Shown here piece after piece: positions 8,152 to 16,273 of a stretch of 64,000 nucleotides of DNA. The position numbers and the translations under genes were made by a program. Numbering within the stretch: the stretch's first letter is position 1; every line of letters begins with the position of its first letter. The notes beneath the pieces were generated by a model that searched no databases, was not told where the DNA came from, and saw only the letters and a list, made by a program, of their open reading frames with translations. The stretch spans positions 1-64,000 of the forward strand of contig PJLO01000012.1 in NCBI GenBank assembly GCA_003010405.1. Direction: 5' to 3'. This DNA comes from Acidobacteriota bacterium (GTDB lineage Bacteria; Acidobacteriota; Terriglobia; Terriglobales; Acidobacteriaceae).

Positions 8152-10410
8152 TCAGCGTACTTTCCACTTTGTCGAAAGCATGGAGAGTTTTTGTTCCACC
8201 GAGAGCTGCGGCTTCTCGGCCTTCTTTGTCGCCTGCTGCTTTCCAGACGGTTCGGTCAGAGCTTTTATGGAGAGTGAAATGCGCTTTGTTTTTACGTCTG
8301 CGCTCAGCACCTTCACTTTCACAATCTGACCAACTTTCACGGCTTCATTCGGGTCCTTGATGTAGCGATTGGAAAGTTCGCTGATGTGAACTAATCCATC
8401 CTGATGTACGCCGATATCGACGAAGGCGCCGAACTTGGTCACGTTGGTTACAATGCCCTCCAGAACCATTCCTGGCTGCGCGTCGGCGATTTCGCGAACG
8501 CTTTCAGCGAAGCTGGGAGCGACGAACTTATCGCGCGGATCGCGTCCCGGTTTCTTCAATTCTTCGAGAATGTCATTGAGCGTAAATGTGCCGGCTGTGA
8601 GTTGTGCGCGATCCACTTTTTCCAGCAATTCGGGGCGCTTGATCAGTTCCTGCACGGGGGTTTTGAGCGACGTTGCAATCTGCTCCACGACCGGGTACGA
8701 CTCGGGATGTACGGCGGTCATGTCGAGCGGATTTTCTCCGTCACGAATGCGCAGGAAGCCGGCAGCCTGCTCAAAGGTTTTGGGGCCGATGCCCGGAACT
8801 TTCATCAGTTGCGCGCGGGAGCGGAAACGCCCGTTCTCGTCGCGATATTTCACAATGTTGATAGCCGTTCGCTCGGTGACTCCAGCGACGTAACGCAGCA
8901 ACGTCCACGAGGATGTGTTCAGATCGACACCGACGCGGTTGACGCAACTTTCGATGACAGCTTCAAGCGACTGTTGCAGATTGCGCTGATCGACATCGTG
9001 CTGATACTGGCCGACGCCAATCGACTTGGGATCAACCTTGACCAGTTCGGAGAGCGGGTCCTGCAAACGGCGTGCAATGCTGATGGCGCCGCGCACGGTC
9101 AGATCAAGATCGGGGAACTCCTGACGCGCAACTTCCGAAGCAGAGTAGACGCTGGCGCCGCTCTCGCTGACGGTCACGGCGAAGATGTTGTCGAGCTTGC
9201 GCTCCTGGAGGAACTCGCGCACGAATTGATCTGTCTCGCGACTGGCCGTTCCGTTTCCGATTGCGATGGCGCGCACGTTGTGCTGCGCCATAAGCTTTTC
9301 CAGAACCTTTGCGGATTGTTCCAACCCGTTTTTCGACGTGAATGGGTACATCACGTCATGGGCGAGGAATTTGCCGGTTTCATCCACGATTGCGAGCTTG
9401 CATCCGGTGCGCAGACCGGGGTCGATGCCAAGTACGGAGATGGGTCCAGCAGGAGCCGAGAGCAGCAGGTTGTGAAGATTCTCGCGGAAGACCGCAATGG
9501 CATCGGCATCGGAGCGCTTCTTCAATTCGAGACGAATTTCACCTTGGATGGATGAGTTCAACAGGCGCTGCCAGGCGTCTTCAATCGCGAGCGTCAGTTG
9601 CGGAGTCCAGTCGCCGGAGGTTCGCAGAATGCGCGATTTCAAGGTGTCCAAGGCGCGCTGCTGCTCGACTTCGATCAGGAAGAAGAGTACGTTTTCGGCT
9701 TCGCCACGACGGATGGCCAACATGCGATGCGAGGGAATGCTCTTCACCGGCTCGCGATATTCGTAGTACATCTTGAACTTTTCCTGCTCATCCACGGCGT
9801 CGGTGGCCTTGCGGCTGGCGATGATGCCTTCCTCATAGACCAGCTGGCGCAGCGCTTTGCGCAGGTCGGCGTCTTCGCTGATGGTTTCGGCGACGATGTG
9901 GCGCGCCCCTTCGAGCGCGTCATCGAGGGTTGCTACGCCTTTTTCTTCGCTGATGAAGCTGGCGGCGAATTCGGAGAGAGGAAGTTCCGTTGCCTGTTGA
10001 GCCCAGAGGTATTGGGCCAGCGGTTCCAGGCCCTTTTCGCGTGCGATTGTGGCCTTGGTGCGGCGCTTGGGTTTGTAAGGAAGGTAGAGATCTTCGAGCT
10101 CGCTTTTGTCGTACGACTTCTCGATTCGGGCCTTCAGTTCGTCAGTCAGCTTGCCCTGCTCTTCAATCGAGCGGAGGATGGTTTCGCGACGCGCGACGAG
10201 ATCGCGGAAGTAGGCGAGCTGTTCTTCGATCTCGCGGACTTTCACTTCATCGAGATTGCCGGTGGCCTCCTTGCGATAACGCGAAATGAAGGGCACCGTA
10301 CCTCCGCCATCCAGCAACTCGATGACAGAGACCAGACCGCGCAGGGGCACATCGATCGCTTGCGAAATGTGCTGCAGAATTTCCGGGGAGAGACTCGTTT
10401 GTTCAGACAT
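8152..10410 (-). CDS. tex: Tex family RNA-binding transcription accessory protein
   Basis: A 752-residue Tex/YhgF protein of normal length and domain order. The N-terminal helical region has PFISRYRKEATGNLDE. A YqgF/RNase H-like fold has VLGIDPGLRTGCK. A helix-hairpin-helix tandem has FRSRAQLMKVPGIGPKTFEQAAGFLRI (split here as FRSRAQLMKVPGIGPKTFEQ). The C-terminal S1 domain has GMVLEGIVTNVTKFGAFVDI. Tex is a nucleic-acid-binding protein implicated in transcription and RNA turnover. I prefer the ATG at 10408-10410, with AGGGGA just upstream; the ATG four codons earlier (10422) overlaps that ribosome site. The short tail after the S1 domain is Lys/Gln rich. Confidence 0.95.
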   Translation of the reverse strand: MSEQTSLSPEILQHISQAIDVPLRGLVSVIELLDGGGTVPFISRYRKEATGNLDEVKVREIEEQLAYFRDLVARRETILRSIEEQGKLTDELKARIEKSYDKSELEDLYLPYKPKRRTKATIAREKGLEPLAQYLWAQQATELPLSEFAASFISEEKGVATLDDALEGARHIVAETISEDADLRKALRQLVYEEGIIASRKATDAVDEQEKFKMYYEYREPVKSIPSHRMLAIRRGEAENVLFFLIEVEQQRALDTLKSRILRTSGDWTPQLTLAIEDAWQRLLNSSIQGEIRLELKKRSDADAIAVFRENLHNLLLSAPAGPISVLGIDPGLRTGCKLAIVDETGKFLAHDVMYPFTSKNGLEQSAKVLEKLMAQHNVRAIAIGNGTASRETDQFVREFLQERKLDNIFAVTVSESGASVYSASEVARQEFPDLDLTVRGAISIARRLQDPLSELVKVDPKSIGVGQYQHDVDQRNLQQSLEAVIESCVNRVGVDLNTSSWTLLRYVAGVTERTAINIVKYRDENGRFRSRAQLMKVPGIGPKTFEQAAGFLRIRDGENPLDMTAVHPESYPVVEQIATSLKTPVQELIKRPELLEKVDRAQLTAGTFTLNDILEELKKPGRDPRDKFVAPSFAESVREIADAQPGMVLEGIVTNVTKFGAFVDIGVHQDGLVHISELSNRYIKDPNEAVKVGQIVKVKVLSADVKTKRISLSIKALTEPSGKQQATKKAEKPQLSVEQKLSMLSTKWKVR

Positions 10411-10714
10411 ACTTCCCCTCATTCTAATTCCGGGGCTTGAGGAAAAGCTTTGCGATGGGATGGATTATTAAGAATGGAATGGCACTGCGAAATATATAAG
10501 ATCTCGAGCCGGGGACAGACTATTTTCCGCCGTAGCGCCGAAAAATGCGGCGCTACGGTGAAAAGCTGTCTGCCTGTCATCCCACGTCTGCTAACTATGG
10601 CAGATGTGGGCACCTGCTGTTGTCTCAGATTCCCAGAGTTGGAAAAGAGCCAACTCTGGGCCACCTACCTACCCGTTCCCCGCTGGCGTGGGACTGCAGC
10701 GTTTGTAAAAGGTA
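10411..10714. repeat. Gene-free spacer holding three different palindromic repeats
   Basis: No coding sequence is seen. Three unrelated hairpins follow each other. The first is 10517-10571 (arms AGAC..TTTTC..CCGTAGCGCC). The second is 10581-10610 (CCCACGTCTGC with GCAGATGTGGG). The third is 10632-10660 (CCCAGAGTTGG with CCAACTCTGGG). The first is preceded by CCGGGGACAG, a sequence often seen beside REP elements. Relatives of the second and third occur elsewhere in the window. Confidence 0.8.
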
Positions 10715-11068
10715 TTAGCGGTGTCCATACCCGTGCGTGTAGCGCGACATGGCCCGTTCATAGCCGCGGCGGAAGGCGTCACGATACACCTCGCGCAGTC
10801 TGTGAGAGACATCCGGATGACGATACTCGTCGCGGTTGTTCACGTTTGGCGGGCGGTTGTTTTCATAGTCCCTGCGCGCGCCTTTAATTCCGTCATTAAA
10901 GCCCCGGCGCTGGACATCGTTGAACTCTCCGGGAGGGGTATCCCACCCTCCGTGCTCATGCCCATAACCTGGAGGGAACTGCGGCGCTCCGTAGGCCCTG
11001 GCCGTAAACAAGCCGCCTGCTGCGAGACAAAATGCAAGTGCCGGAACAGCAAATTGTTTGAGATTCAT
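10715..11068 (-). CDS. Small secreted protein of unknown function
   Basis: 117 residues with a signal peptide (about 1-27, ending near ARAYGA). A charged mature part is rich in Arg, Tyr, Asn and His, with a DGIKGARRDYENNRPPNV segment and NRDEYRHP. The spaced RRGFNDGIKGARRDYENN and YRDAFRRGYERAMSR segments look like two copies of one motif. A GGAGAT lies about 10 nt before the ATG at 11068. It is probably a periplasmic or outer-membrane-associated protein. I know of no assigned function. Confidence 0.75.
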   Translation of the reverse strand: MNLKQFAVPALAFCLAAGGLFTARAYGAPQFPPGYGHEHGGWDTPPGEFNDVQRRGFNDGIKGARRDYENNRPPNVNNRDEYRHPDVSHRLREVYRDAFRRGYERAMSRYTHGYGHR

Positions 11069-11508
11069 CGTTCGATATCTCCTCTTTCCTTCTGTAGCGA
11101 GTCAGCCTGGCGCGATGTTGCCCGTATTGCCAGTGCGGCAGCCGACCCGCCCAACAATCGTACTGATCTTAAGCTGGAAAACGACTTTTTCAGAACTGAT
11201 TTACCAGAATTGCAGTGTTTGGGAGAAGAGTTGTACCGCCAGGGCTGCATCCGCAATCGAAAATGCAGACGGATGGGCCAGAGCTCGCTGCTTACGATGG
11301 CTTTTGCGAGCAAGCTTCTGCAGTACTGGAATGGCAGCGAAGTTGGCGCGCAAATCGAATCCGAGTGTGCCGTTTGTGCCAAGAACGCCAGCGCTCGATT
11401 ATGCGTTTTGTGGTCCCAGAGCTGAAAATCGCCAACTCTGGGACACCTGCCGCTTGCCGGGCCTTGTGTCTGTGCTTCGATCGCCCGCCCGTGCATCGGA
11501 CAATTAGC
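11069..11508. repeat. Spacer with a copy of a longer dispersed repeat
   Basis: No gene is supported. From about 11315 to 11447 the sequence matches 12418-12518, the core 11362-11447 closely. It includes a hairpin of the CCCAGAGTTGG/CCAACTCTGGG family (11415-11442, imperfect left arm). ORFs crossing it on both strands are products of the repeat. Confidence 0.7.
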
Positions 11509-12075
11509 TCACTTCACCACGTATCCCTTTGCTTCCATGCAGGCACCAAATCCTCTCTTGAAGCCATCGAGCTTCTGCTGGGTCTGCGCCTTTGCCTGTT
11601 CCTGCTGCTGAGCTTGTTGCTGTTGCTGCTGCTGTGCTTGCTTCTGGGCTTGCTCCTGGGATCGCTTCGCCTTCATACGGCCTCCCACACCACCCGCCGC
11701 CGCACCGACTGCGGCTCCTTTCCCAGCATCACCGGCGACAGCTCCTACGACCGCACCCTTTGCGGCCCCTCTAGCAGCGCCCTTCGCTCCCGCACCTTGT
11801 GCCTGCTGCGGTGGCGCGGCAGGTGGTGTTGGATTGGAGGGTTGTTGTGCTGTTGCGGCGGCTAGAGGATCAAAACCCGAATCCTGCTTCGCCCAACCGT
11901 AGCAAGCCATTTCATCCTGCTGCTGCTGTGCTGCCGCCTGGTTCTTCGCCGGGAAGGCGTGCACTCCCAAGCTGCTCGATATTGATTGTTGTGTAGCAAC
12001 CGGCGTCGGCTGTTGCGCCATTGCTGCAGGCACGAATACAACAAAAAGTAGGCAAACCAAGAACTGTTTCATCAT
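11509..12075 (-). CDS. Secreted glycine-zipper protein with Gln-rich coiled region
   Basis: 188 residues. Signal peptide 1-20 ends AMAQ. A low-complexity Pro/Ala/Gln section follows, then a glycine zipper (GAARGAAKGAVVGAVAGDAG, continuing GKGAAVGAAAGGVGG) typical of YMGG-type outer-membrane-associated proteins. Next comes a Gln/Ala helix, then a C-terminal motif DGFKRGFGACMEAKGYVV with one Cys. A second Cys at about position 58 (ACYGWAKQ) could pair with it. Glycine zippers usually insert into or oligomerise at membranes. AGGAG lies 7 nt before the ATG. Role unknown. Confidence 0.8.
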   Translation of the reverse strand: MMKQFLVCLLFVVFVPAAMAQQPTPVATQQSISSSLGVHAFPAKNQAAAQQQQDEMACYGWAKQDSGFDPLAAATAQQPSNPTPPAAPPQQAQGAGAKGAARGAAKGAVVGAVAGDAGKGAAVGAAAGGVGGRMKAKRSQEQAQKQAQQQQQQQAQQQEQAKAQTQQKLDGFKRGFGACMEAKGYVVK

Positions 12076-12632
12076 GCCGATTCTCCTCTTCGCGGTCTCT
12101 CCTGCGGTTTGTTTTCGGCCATCTTGATATCAGTGGTTCTGCTGTTTCATGCTTTCTGTTCTGCTGGTGGCTTTGCTGGCTCCGTTCTCAATTCTTTAGG
12201 TTGACAGCGCCTAAGGGCAGAGCAGCCTCTGCCAGGCAGGCGGTTGCTGTTCCAAATGCATGCGCGCGGAAAGAAACAGCGCACAATGCAGCGTCGCGCT
12301 TGTCACAGAATTTCCCGGAGGGACGGCGTAGGCTCGCGCACGTACCTAGCGGGCGCGAGCGATTATAGCAAAGCGGGCACGTGCACTTTGGCGCGTTCAC
12401 GATGATTTTGGAGCAACCTTCTGCATTACTGGCGAGTGTGCAGTTTGTGCCAAGAACACCCGCGCTCAATGATGGGTTTTGGCCCCCAGAGTTGGAACAG
12501 CGCCAACTCTGGGCCACCGCCTTCTGTATGTATTTCGATTGACCGCACGATTATCATCGGTCAAGGAGTCTGTTTCAGCCCGCGCCGCGATGATTCGCGT
12601 CCGGAATATTCATTTCAAGGAGAAATTCTGTC
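12076..12632. repeat. Spacer with second copy of the long dispersed repeat
   Basis: No convincing gene. A repeat copy at 12418-12518 ends in the hairpin 12485-12513 (CCCAGAGTTGG/CCAACTCTGGG). The leader of the nitroreductase gene occupies the last 100 bases. The minus-strand ORF across 12188-12517 is rejected as repeat-derived. Confidence 0.65.
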
Positions 12633-13430
12633 GTGAGCCAAATTTTGGTGGATAAGAATATCTGCAAGAAGGACGGAACCTGCGTGGCCGTTTGTCCCGT
12701 ACAAGCGATTGCGATGAACGCCGAGGGGTATCCGGAAGAGACCGGGGCGCCCTGCATTTTCTGCGGTCATTGTGTGGCGATTTGCGGCTGCCAGGCGATT
12801 ACCCACAGCGGGCTACCGGCCGAGAAGATGCTGCCGGTGGCGAAGGAACAACCTTCGGCCGAAGCGATTGACAATCTGCTCATGAGCCAGCGATCGATCC
12901 GCGAGTTTTCCGATAAACCGATCGCGAAGGAAACGCTGGAGGCGATTCTCGACGTGGCGCGACGGGCTCCGACGGCCTGCAACGCCCAGAACCTGCATTG
13001 GATAGTGCTGAACGGCCGCGAACGGGTTCATGAACTCGCTGGCGAGTGTGTTCGCCAGCTGAAAATGATGCCCCCGTCCGCTTTTTCACCCATCATCGAT
13101 AGAATGGTCATCGAGTGGGAAGCGGGGACTGACCGCATTCTGCGCAGTGCTACGGCAGTCGTGGCAGTTTGCGCACCGCAGCAGTCGCCCCTGGGCCGCG
13201 AAGATGCGTCGATCGCTTTGACCTATGCCGAGCTGGCAGCCTCCGGCCGCGGCGTGGGTATGACCTGGGCGGGCCTACTGATGTTTGCAGCCGCTGCAAG
13301 CGAACCGCTGCGGCAATGGCTGAAGGTGCCCGAGGGATACACGCTGGTAACGGCGGCAATGTTTGGCTACGGCAAGTACAAGTACAAGTGGATTCCGCCA
13401 CGCAAGCCGCTCAGCGCGCAGTGGCTGTAG
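12633..13430 (+). CDS. Nitroreductase fused to an N-terminal 2[4Fe-4S] ferredoxin domain
   Basis: 265 residues. Residues 1-60 form a bacterial ferredoxin-like domain with two cluster motifs (CKKDGTCVAVCP and CIFCGHCVAICGC). Residues 80-265 are an FMN-dependent nitroreductase fold with the RSIREF entry motif, ARRAPTACNAQNLHWIV and GRGVGMTWAG. The fused layout suggests electrons pass from a ferredoxin or a low-potential donor to the flavin rather than from NAD(P)H. It starts with GTG at 12633 behind AAGGAGA. The substrate is unknown; the protein stands alone between repeat-rich spacers. Confidence 0.9.
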   Translation: MSQILVDKNICKKDGTCVAVCPVQAIAMNAEGYPEETGAPCIFCGHCVAICGCQAITHSGLPAEKMLPVAKEQPSAEAIDNLLMSQRSIREFSDKPIAKETLEAILDVARRAPTACNAQNLHWIVLNGRERVHELAGECVRQLKMMPPSAFSPIIDRMVIEWEAGTDRILRSATAVVAVCAPQQSPLGREDASIALTYAELAASGRGVGMTWAGLLMFAAAASEPLRQWLKVPEGYTLVTAAMFGYGKYKYKWIPPRKPLSAQWL

Positions 13431-13509
13431 GCGGTCAGTTGCAGTAATCGGGGTTATGAAGGAAGTGGAAAGCCTCTGCGCGGGGTCCTATCTGAGCACG
13501 TTGCGAAAT

Positions 13510-13539
13510 CCCAGAGTTGGAACAAGAGCCAACTCTGGG
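13510..13539. repeat. Palindromic repeat, family A copy 4
   Basis: CCCAGAGTTGG and CCAACTCTGGG form an 11-bp perfect stem over an 8-nt loop, followed by GCCACCCGCC. Related copies are at 10632-10660, 11415-11442 and 12485-12513. Confidence 0.85.
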
Positions 13540-13584
13540 CCACCCGCCAAAGCCGGCATTGAGAGGCCATGAGAGGTTGCGCAG

Positions 13585-13956
13585 GTGCTAACACCGCGAT
13601 TGCCAAAATGTCCATTGTGTGGGTCGGAGTTCGAAAGAAAGTTTGTTGCAATAAATTCTCCCTTTCGGTGCCCTGTCTGCGGCCGCTATCTCTGCGTGTC
13701 GTACTCATACTCCCGTTCCCAGATTTTGGCTTCACTTGTCATTTCTGGATTCATCTCCTTCCTGTTTGGGGCGAGAGGTATGAACTTGGTTCTTGCGGCG
13801 ATGCTCGCCTTTTTTCCCGTGCTATTTGTGGTGATCTTCTGGACTATGCATTTTGTCCCTCCCAGGCTCAAGCCCTGCCAATCTCCACACTCCGGTACAT
13901 TGGGACTGACTGATCGACAAGATGACAACAGGCAAACGGACGATTCAAATGGATAG
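13585..13956 (+). CDS. Zinc-ribbon membrane protein, unknown function
   Basis: 123 residues. The N-terminus has a treble-clef-like pair of CPLC and CPVC motifs (residues about 9-12 and 29-32), followed by two predicted membrane helices (about 47-62 and 66-90). A polar tail is rich in Asp, Gln and Asn. It starts with GTG at 13585, 8 nt after GAGAGG. The domain order suggests a cytoplasmic zinc ribbon anchored in the membrane. No named family recognised. Confidence 0.65.
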   Translation: MLTPRLPKCPLCGSEFERKFVAINSPFRCPVCGRYLCVSYSYSRSQILASLVISGFISFLFGARGMNLVLAAMLAFFPVLFVVIFWTMHFVPPRLKPCQSPHSGTLGLTDRQDDNRQTDDSNG

Positions 13957-13974
13957 TGCCGTAGTGGCGGGTGG

Positions 13975-14097
13975 CCCACTCAACGTTCTGTTCGTTGAGT
14001 GGGGTCGTGCAACCTGCGATTGTAGCAACACTTAATTTTGAACTTGCTGCTCGACCGGAACTACCCCACTCAAGCCCAACAGCAGGGCTTGAATGGG
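13975..14097. repeat. Two palindromic repeats of family D in tandem
   Basis: The first hairpin (13975-14003) pairs CCCACTCAACG with CGTTGAGTGGG. The second (14065-14097) pairs CCCACTCAAGCCC with GGGCTTGAATGGG. Both share the CCCACTCAA arm and lie in a 260-nt spacer without genes. A decayed relative appears near 18723-18765. Confidence 0.8.
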
Positions 14098-14219
14098 CCA
14101 CTCGTCGGCTATCACACCCGTAAGTTGCAGATTCCGAACGCGATATAAATTTCTCCAGAGCTCTTCTAAATTGCGTGCAATCGTGCTACTTTGTGGCGGG
14201 TTTGTGGAAGGGGAGCAAT

Positions 14220-14573
14220 ATGCAAGTTCAATTTACAGCGGATGAACTGCAAGTACTGGCTGATGTTCTTGCGCAACATAATCGTGAACTGACGCACGAG
14301 ATTGCGCGGACAGATGACCGCAAATTCAAGATTATGCTGCTAAAGAAGCTGGACGTTTTGACTCAGTTGGAAAACCAACTTGTCCAGGGAGACGTCGAAC
14401 TCAGTAGCGAAGAAAGCGACGATCTTGTTGAAATGCTGAATCAAAGCGAGCGTGCGCTTTACTTCGAAATTGCACGGACAGACGACCGCGATTTCAAGCA
14501 TATACTGCAAAAGAAACTGGAACGGTTGGAATGCGCGCATCACAAACTTGTGGAACCTCGCGCTGTGGCATGA
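14220..14573 (+). CDS. Small helical protein made of two tandem repeats
   Basis: 117 residues composed of an internal duplication. The first unit (about 9-58) contains EIARTDDRKFKIMLLKKLDVL and the second (about 63-110) contains EIARTDDRDFKHILQKKLERL (each quoted as EIARTDDRKFK and EIARTDDRDFK for alignment). Both are predicted helical with heptad spacing. The ATG at 14220 lies 5 nt after AGGGGAG; the longer frame from 14175 has no ribosome site. A strong terminator follows, so the gene is monocistronic. Function unknown; the form suggests a dimeric or self-paired helical hairpin. Confidence 0.75.
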   Translation: MQVQFTADELQVLADVLAQHNRELTHEIARTDDRKFKIMLLKKLDVLTQLENQLVQGDVELSSEESDDLVEMLNQSERALYFEIARTDDRDFKHILQKKLERLECAHHKLVEPRAVA

Positions 14574-14638
14574 GGCACGGGGCGTAAGAATAATTCAGAT
14601 CACTGCCTGATCTTTTAGAGAACACCACCTGGAAGATG

Positions 14639-14687
14639 CTGGACGGCGGTTTCGATGGGATCGAAATTCCGCCGTCCAGTGTTTTTG
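14639..14687 (+). terminator. Rho-independent terminator
   Basis: CTGGACGGCGG (14639-14649) pairs with CCGCCGTCCAG (14669-14679), extended by TTCGAT/ATCGAA inside, followed by TGTTTTT. It closes the duplicated helical protein gene. Confidence 0.88.
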
Positions 14688-14731
14688 GGCCTATCTCAGA
14701 TTTCCATCTCCACTCAATTGCGTGTGACTGA

Positions 14732-15391
14732 CTAGAGCTCAGCCAAAACGGGCCGCCTGGTTGTCTCTTGGTGCGCGCGGCGCAGGACAGGCTCTGGTTT
14801 GCTCACCAGAGGCTCGCCGACCGGCAAGATGTCTCTGCCAAACACCTGGAGGAAGATGGCGTGCGCCATCATGTAGAGTGCGACCAGAGCGCAGAAGATC
14901 AGGTCGATGGCGGTGATCGTTAATATCGACTTCATTCCGAGCAGGAACACCAGGTCAAGTCCGCTGAACCCCAGCAAGAGAGTGAGAAACGTGAGAGTCA
15001 TCGCTTTGTGGACGGCAAGCGAGGCGACGAACATGATCAGGGTGTAAACGGTGTACACCAGCATGAAATAGCCGATATCGGTCGCAGTTATTTTCAGAGG
15101 CGGGCCAATAATCGAATTTGGCGTTGTCTGCAAATTCGAAACCAGGAAAATAAAAGCGAGCGAGATCCAGAAAGCTCCGTAGGCAGTGAACGCGCTGTAT
15201 CCGAAGTTGTTGCCCGCTTTGAATTCCTGAAATCCGGCAATCAATTGCGCTGCCCCGCCAAACATTAACGCGGCGCAGAAAACAACACCGCTTCCACACC
15301 AGCCCAAGTTATGGAACTGGAGTAAAAGTGTGGTAATACCAAAGCCTGCCAATCCGACAACTGCCGGGTTTCCATGTGCTTCTCCCGCCAT
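14732..15391 (-). CDS. satP: Acetate/succinate transporter, GPR1/FUN34/YaaH family
   Basis: 219 residues with six predicted membrane helices and the family signature near the N-terminus (GNPAVVGLAGFG, consensus NPAPLGL). The FGG motif lies in ALMFGGAAQLIAG, and the conserved aromatic pair lies in GYSAFTAYGAFWISLA. SatP-type proteins move acetate and related monocarboxylates with protons. I chose the ATG at 15389-15391 because GGAGA sits 7 nt upstream; the GTG at 15397 would be only one base from that site. The C-terminal tail is polar and Arg rich. Confidence 0.88.
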   Translation of the reverse strand: MAGEAHGNPAVVGLAGFGITTLLLQFHNLGWCGSGVVFCAALMFGGAAQLIAGFQEFKAGNNFGYSAFTAYGAFWISLAFIFLVSNLQTTPNSIIGPPLKITATDIGYFMLVYTVYTLIMFVASLAVHKAMTLTFLTLLLGFSGLDLVFLLGMKSILTITAIDLIFCALVALYMMAHAIFLQVFGRDILPVGEPLVSKPEPVLRRAHQETTRRPVLAEL

Positions 15392-15999
15392 AGACACGTC
15401 TCCTATTAGTTGAACTGGACTTGTTTAAGAAGCAAGCGGTTCAGTGTGTCGCTCACCCCACGGAGCTAAGTTCTTGCAATTGGCAAAACATTCACATCAG
15501 ATTATGTTGCAGTTGGTAATCGAGCTGTGTGGCGCACGGAAGAGTTCACCCCTGACCTTTTCCGTGTACACGGATCTCTCTAACCATCCTCGGGATTATC
15601 GAGATACTTCCGTGCCCAGCATTGGTGCTCAAGTGCCGAGTAGCATAGAGCGTTTCTGAGTGGCCGGTAAAGGCAAATCAATGATTATTATTTTTTTGCA
15701 TGGAGCTAGAACGGGCTGACGGTTCAGGTCTCCCAAAGTCGTCTACCCGAGGAGGCTTGCCAGTGAGGGGAAGTTCCGCGATAATAAATACCTACTGCAC
15801 GTGTGTTCCGGCGTGTGTCTGAATCCCTTGCGGTAAAGCCCGTGGCGGGCGTCAGCCTGCCGACTGCGCCAAGTGTGCAGCGGGCAACCCAACGCTCGAA
15901 TCAAATGCTGGCCCAGCCGGTTTTGATTTCCGGTCTTCGGGAGCAAAGCTCACCGGGGATGTCGGGCGCTGGAGTTAAACGAAGAGAGGAAATAAGCCT
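15392..15999. other. 600-nt spacer between satP and the ribosomal operon
   Basis: Both flanking genes are transcribed outward from this gap, so it must hold two promoters. I see no gene, RNA or convincing hairpin pair. An A/T-rich block (TGATTATTATTTTTTTGC at about 15679) is the most promoter-like part. Confidence 0.4.
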
Positions 16000-16257
16000 G
16001 TGTTGATGATTCGTCTTTCGCGCCGTGGCGCGCGTAAGCAGCCTGTTTATCGCATTGTTGTCATCGAAAAGGACCGCGCGCGCGACGGTCGTTCGATCGA
16101 AGTTGTGGGTCTCTACAATCCGCGCACCAACCCTGCAACAGTTGAACTTAAAAACGACCGCATCGAGTACTGGCTCGGCAAGGGCGCTCAGTTTTCGCCC
16201 ACGCTCGCGCGCCTGTACAAGAACGCTGGCGCTGCACCGGCTCGGCCGGGAGTGTAG
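16000..16257 (+). CDS. rpsP: Small ribosomal subunit protein bS16
   Basis: 85 residues with the bS16 start MIRLSRRGARKQP, then YRIVVIEKDRARDGRS and VVGLYNPRTNPATVEL. It binds 16S rRNA during 30S assembly. GTG (16000), TTG (16003) and ATG (16006) are adjacent in frame; GAGAGGA at 15984-15990 has the best spacing to GTG. It leads the cluster rpsP-khpA-rimM-trmD-rplS, a conserved ribosome maturation operon. Confidence 0.96.
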   Translation: MLMIRLSRRGARKQPVYRIVVIEKDRARDGRSIEVVGLYNPRTNPATVELKNDRIEYWLGKGAQFSPTLARLYKNAGAAPARPGV

Positions 16258-16273
16258 CGAGGAGTAGACGCCA

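Noticed and set aside
8404-9555. 383-codon plus ORF
   Set aside because: Antisense shadow of tex with no family signal.
10517-10660. CRISPR-like array considered because of three neighbouring repeats
   Set aside because: The repeats are palindromes of different sequence without uniform direct repeats or spacers, and there are no cas genes.
12188-12517. 109-codon minus ORF (MAQSWRCSNSGG..)
   Set aside because: It is the translation of the dispersed repeat; similar starts appear at 10664 and in the 11.4-kb copy, and there is no ribosome site.
15398-15999. Possible small RNA in the satP-rpsP gap (SRP or 6S RNA considered)
   Set aside because: No SRP core or 6S bulge-flanked hairpin visible by reading; short ORFs there lack ribosome sites.
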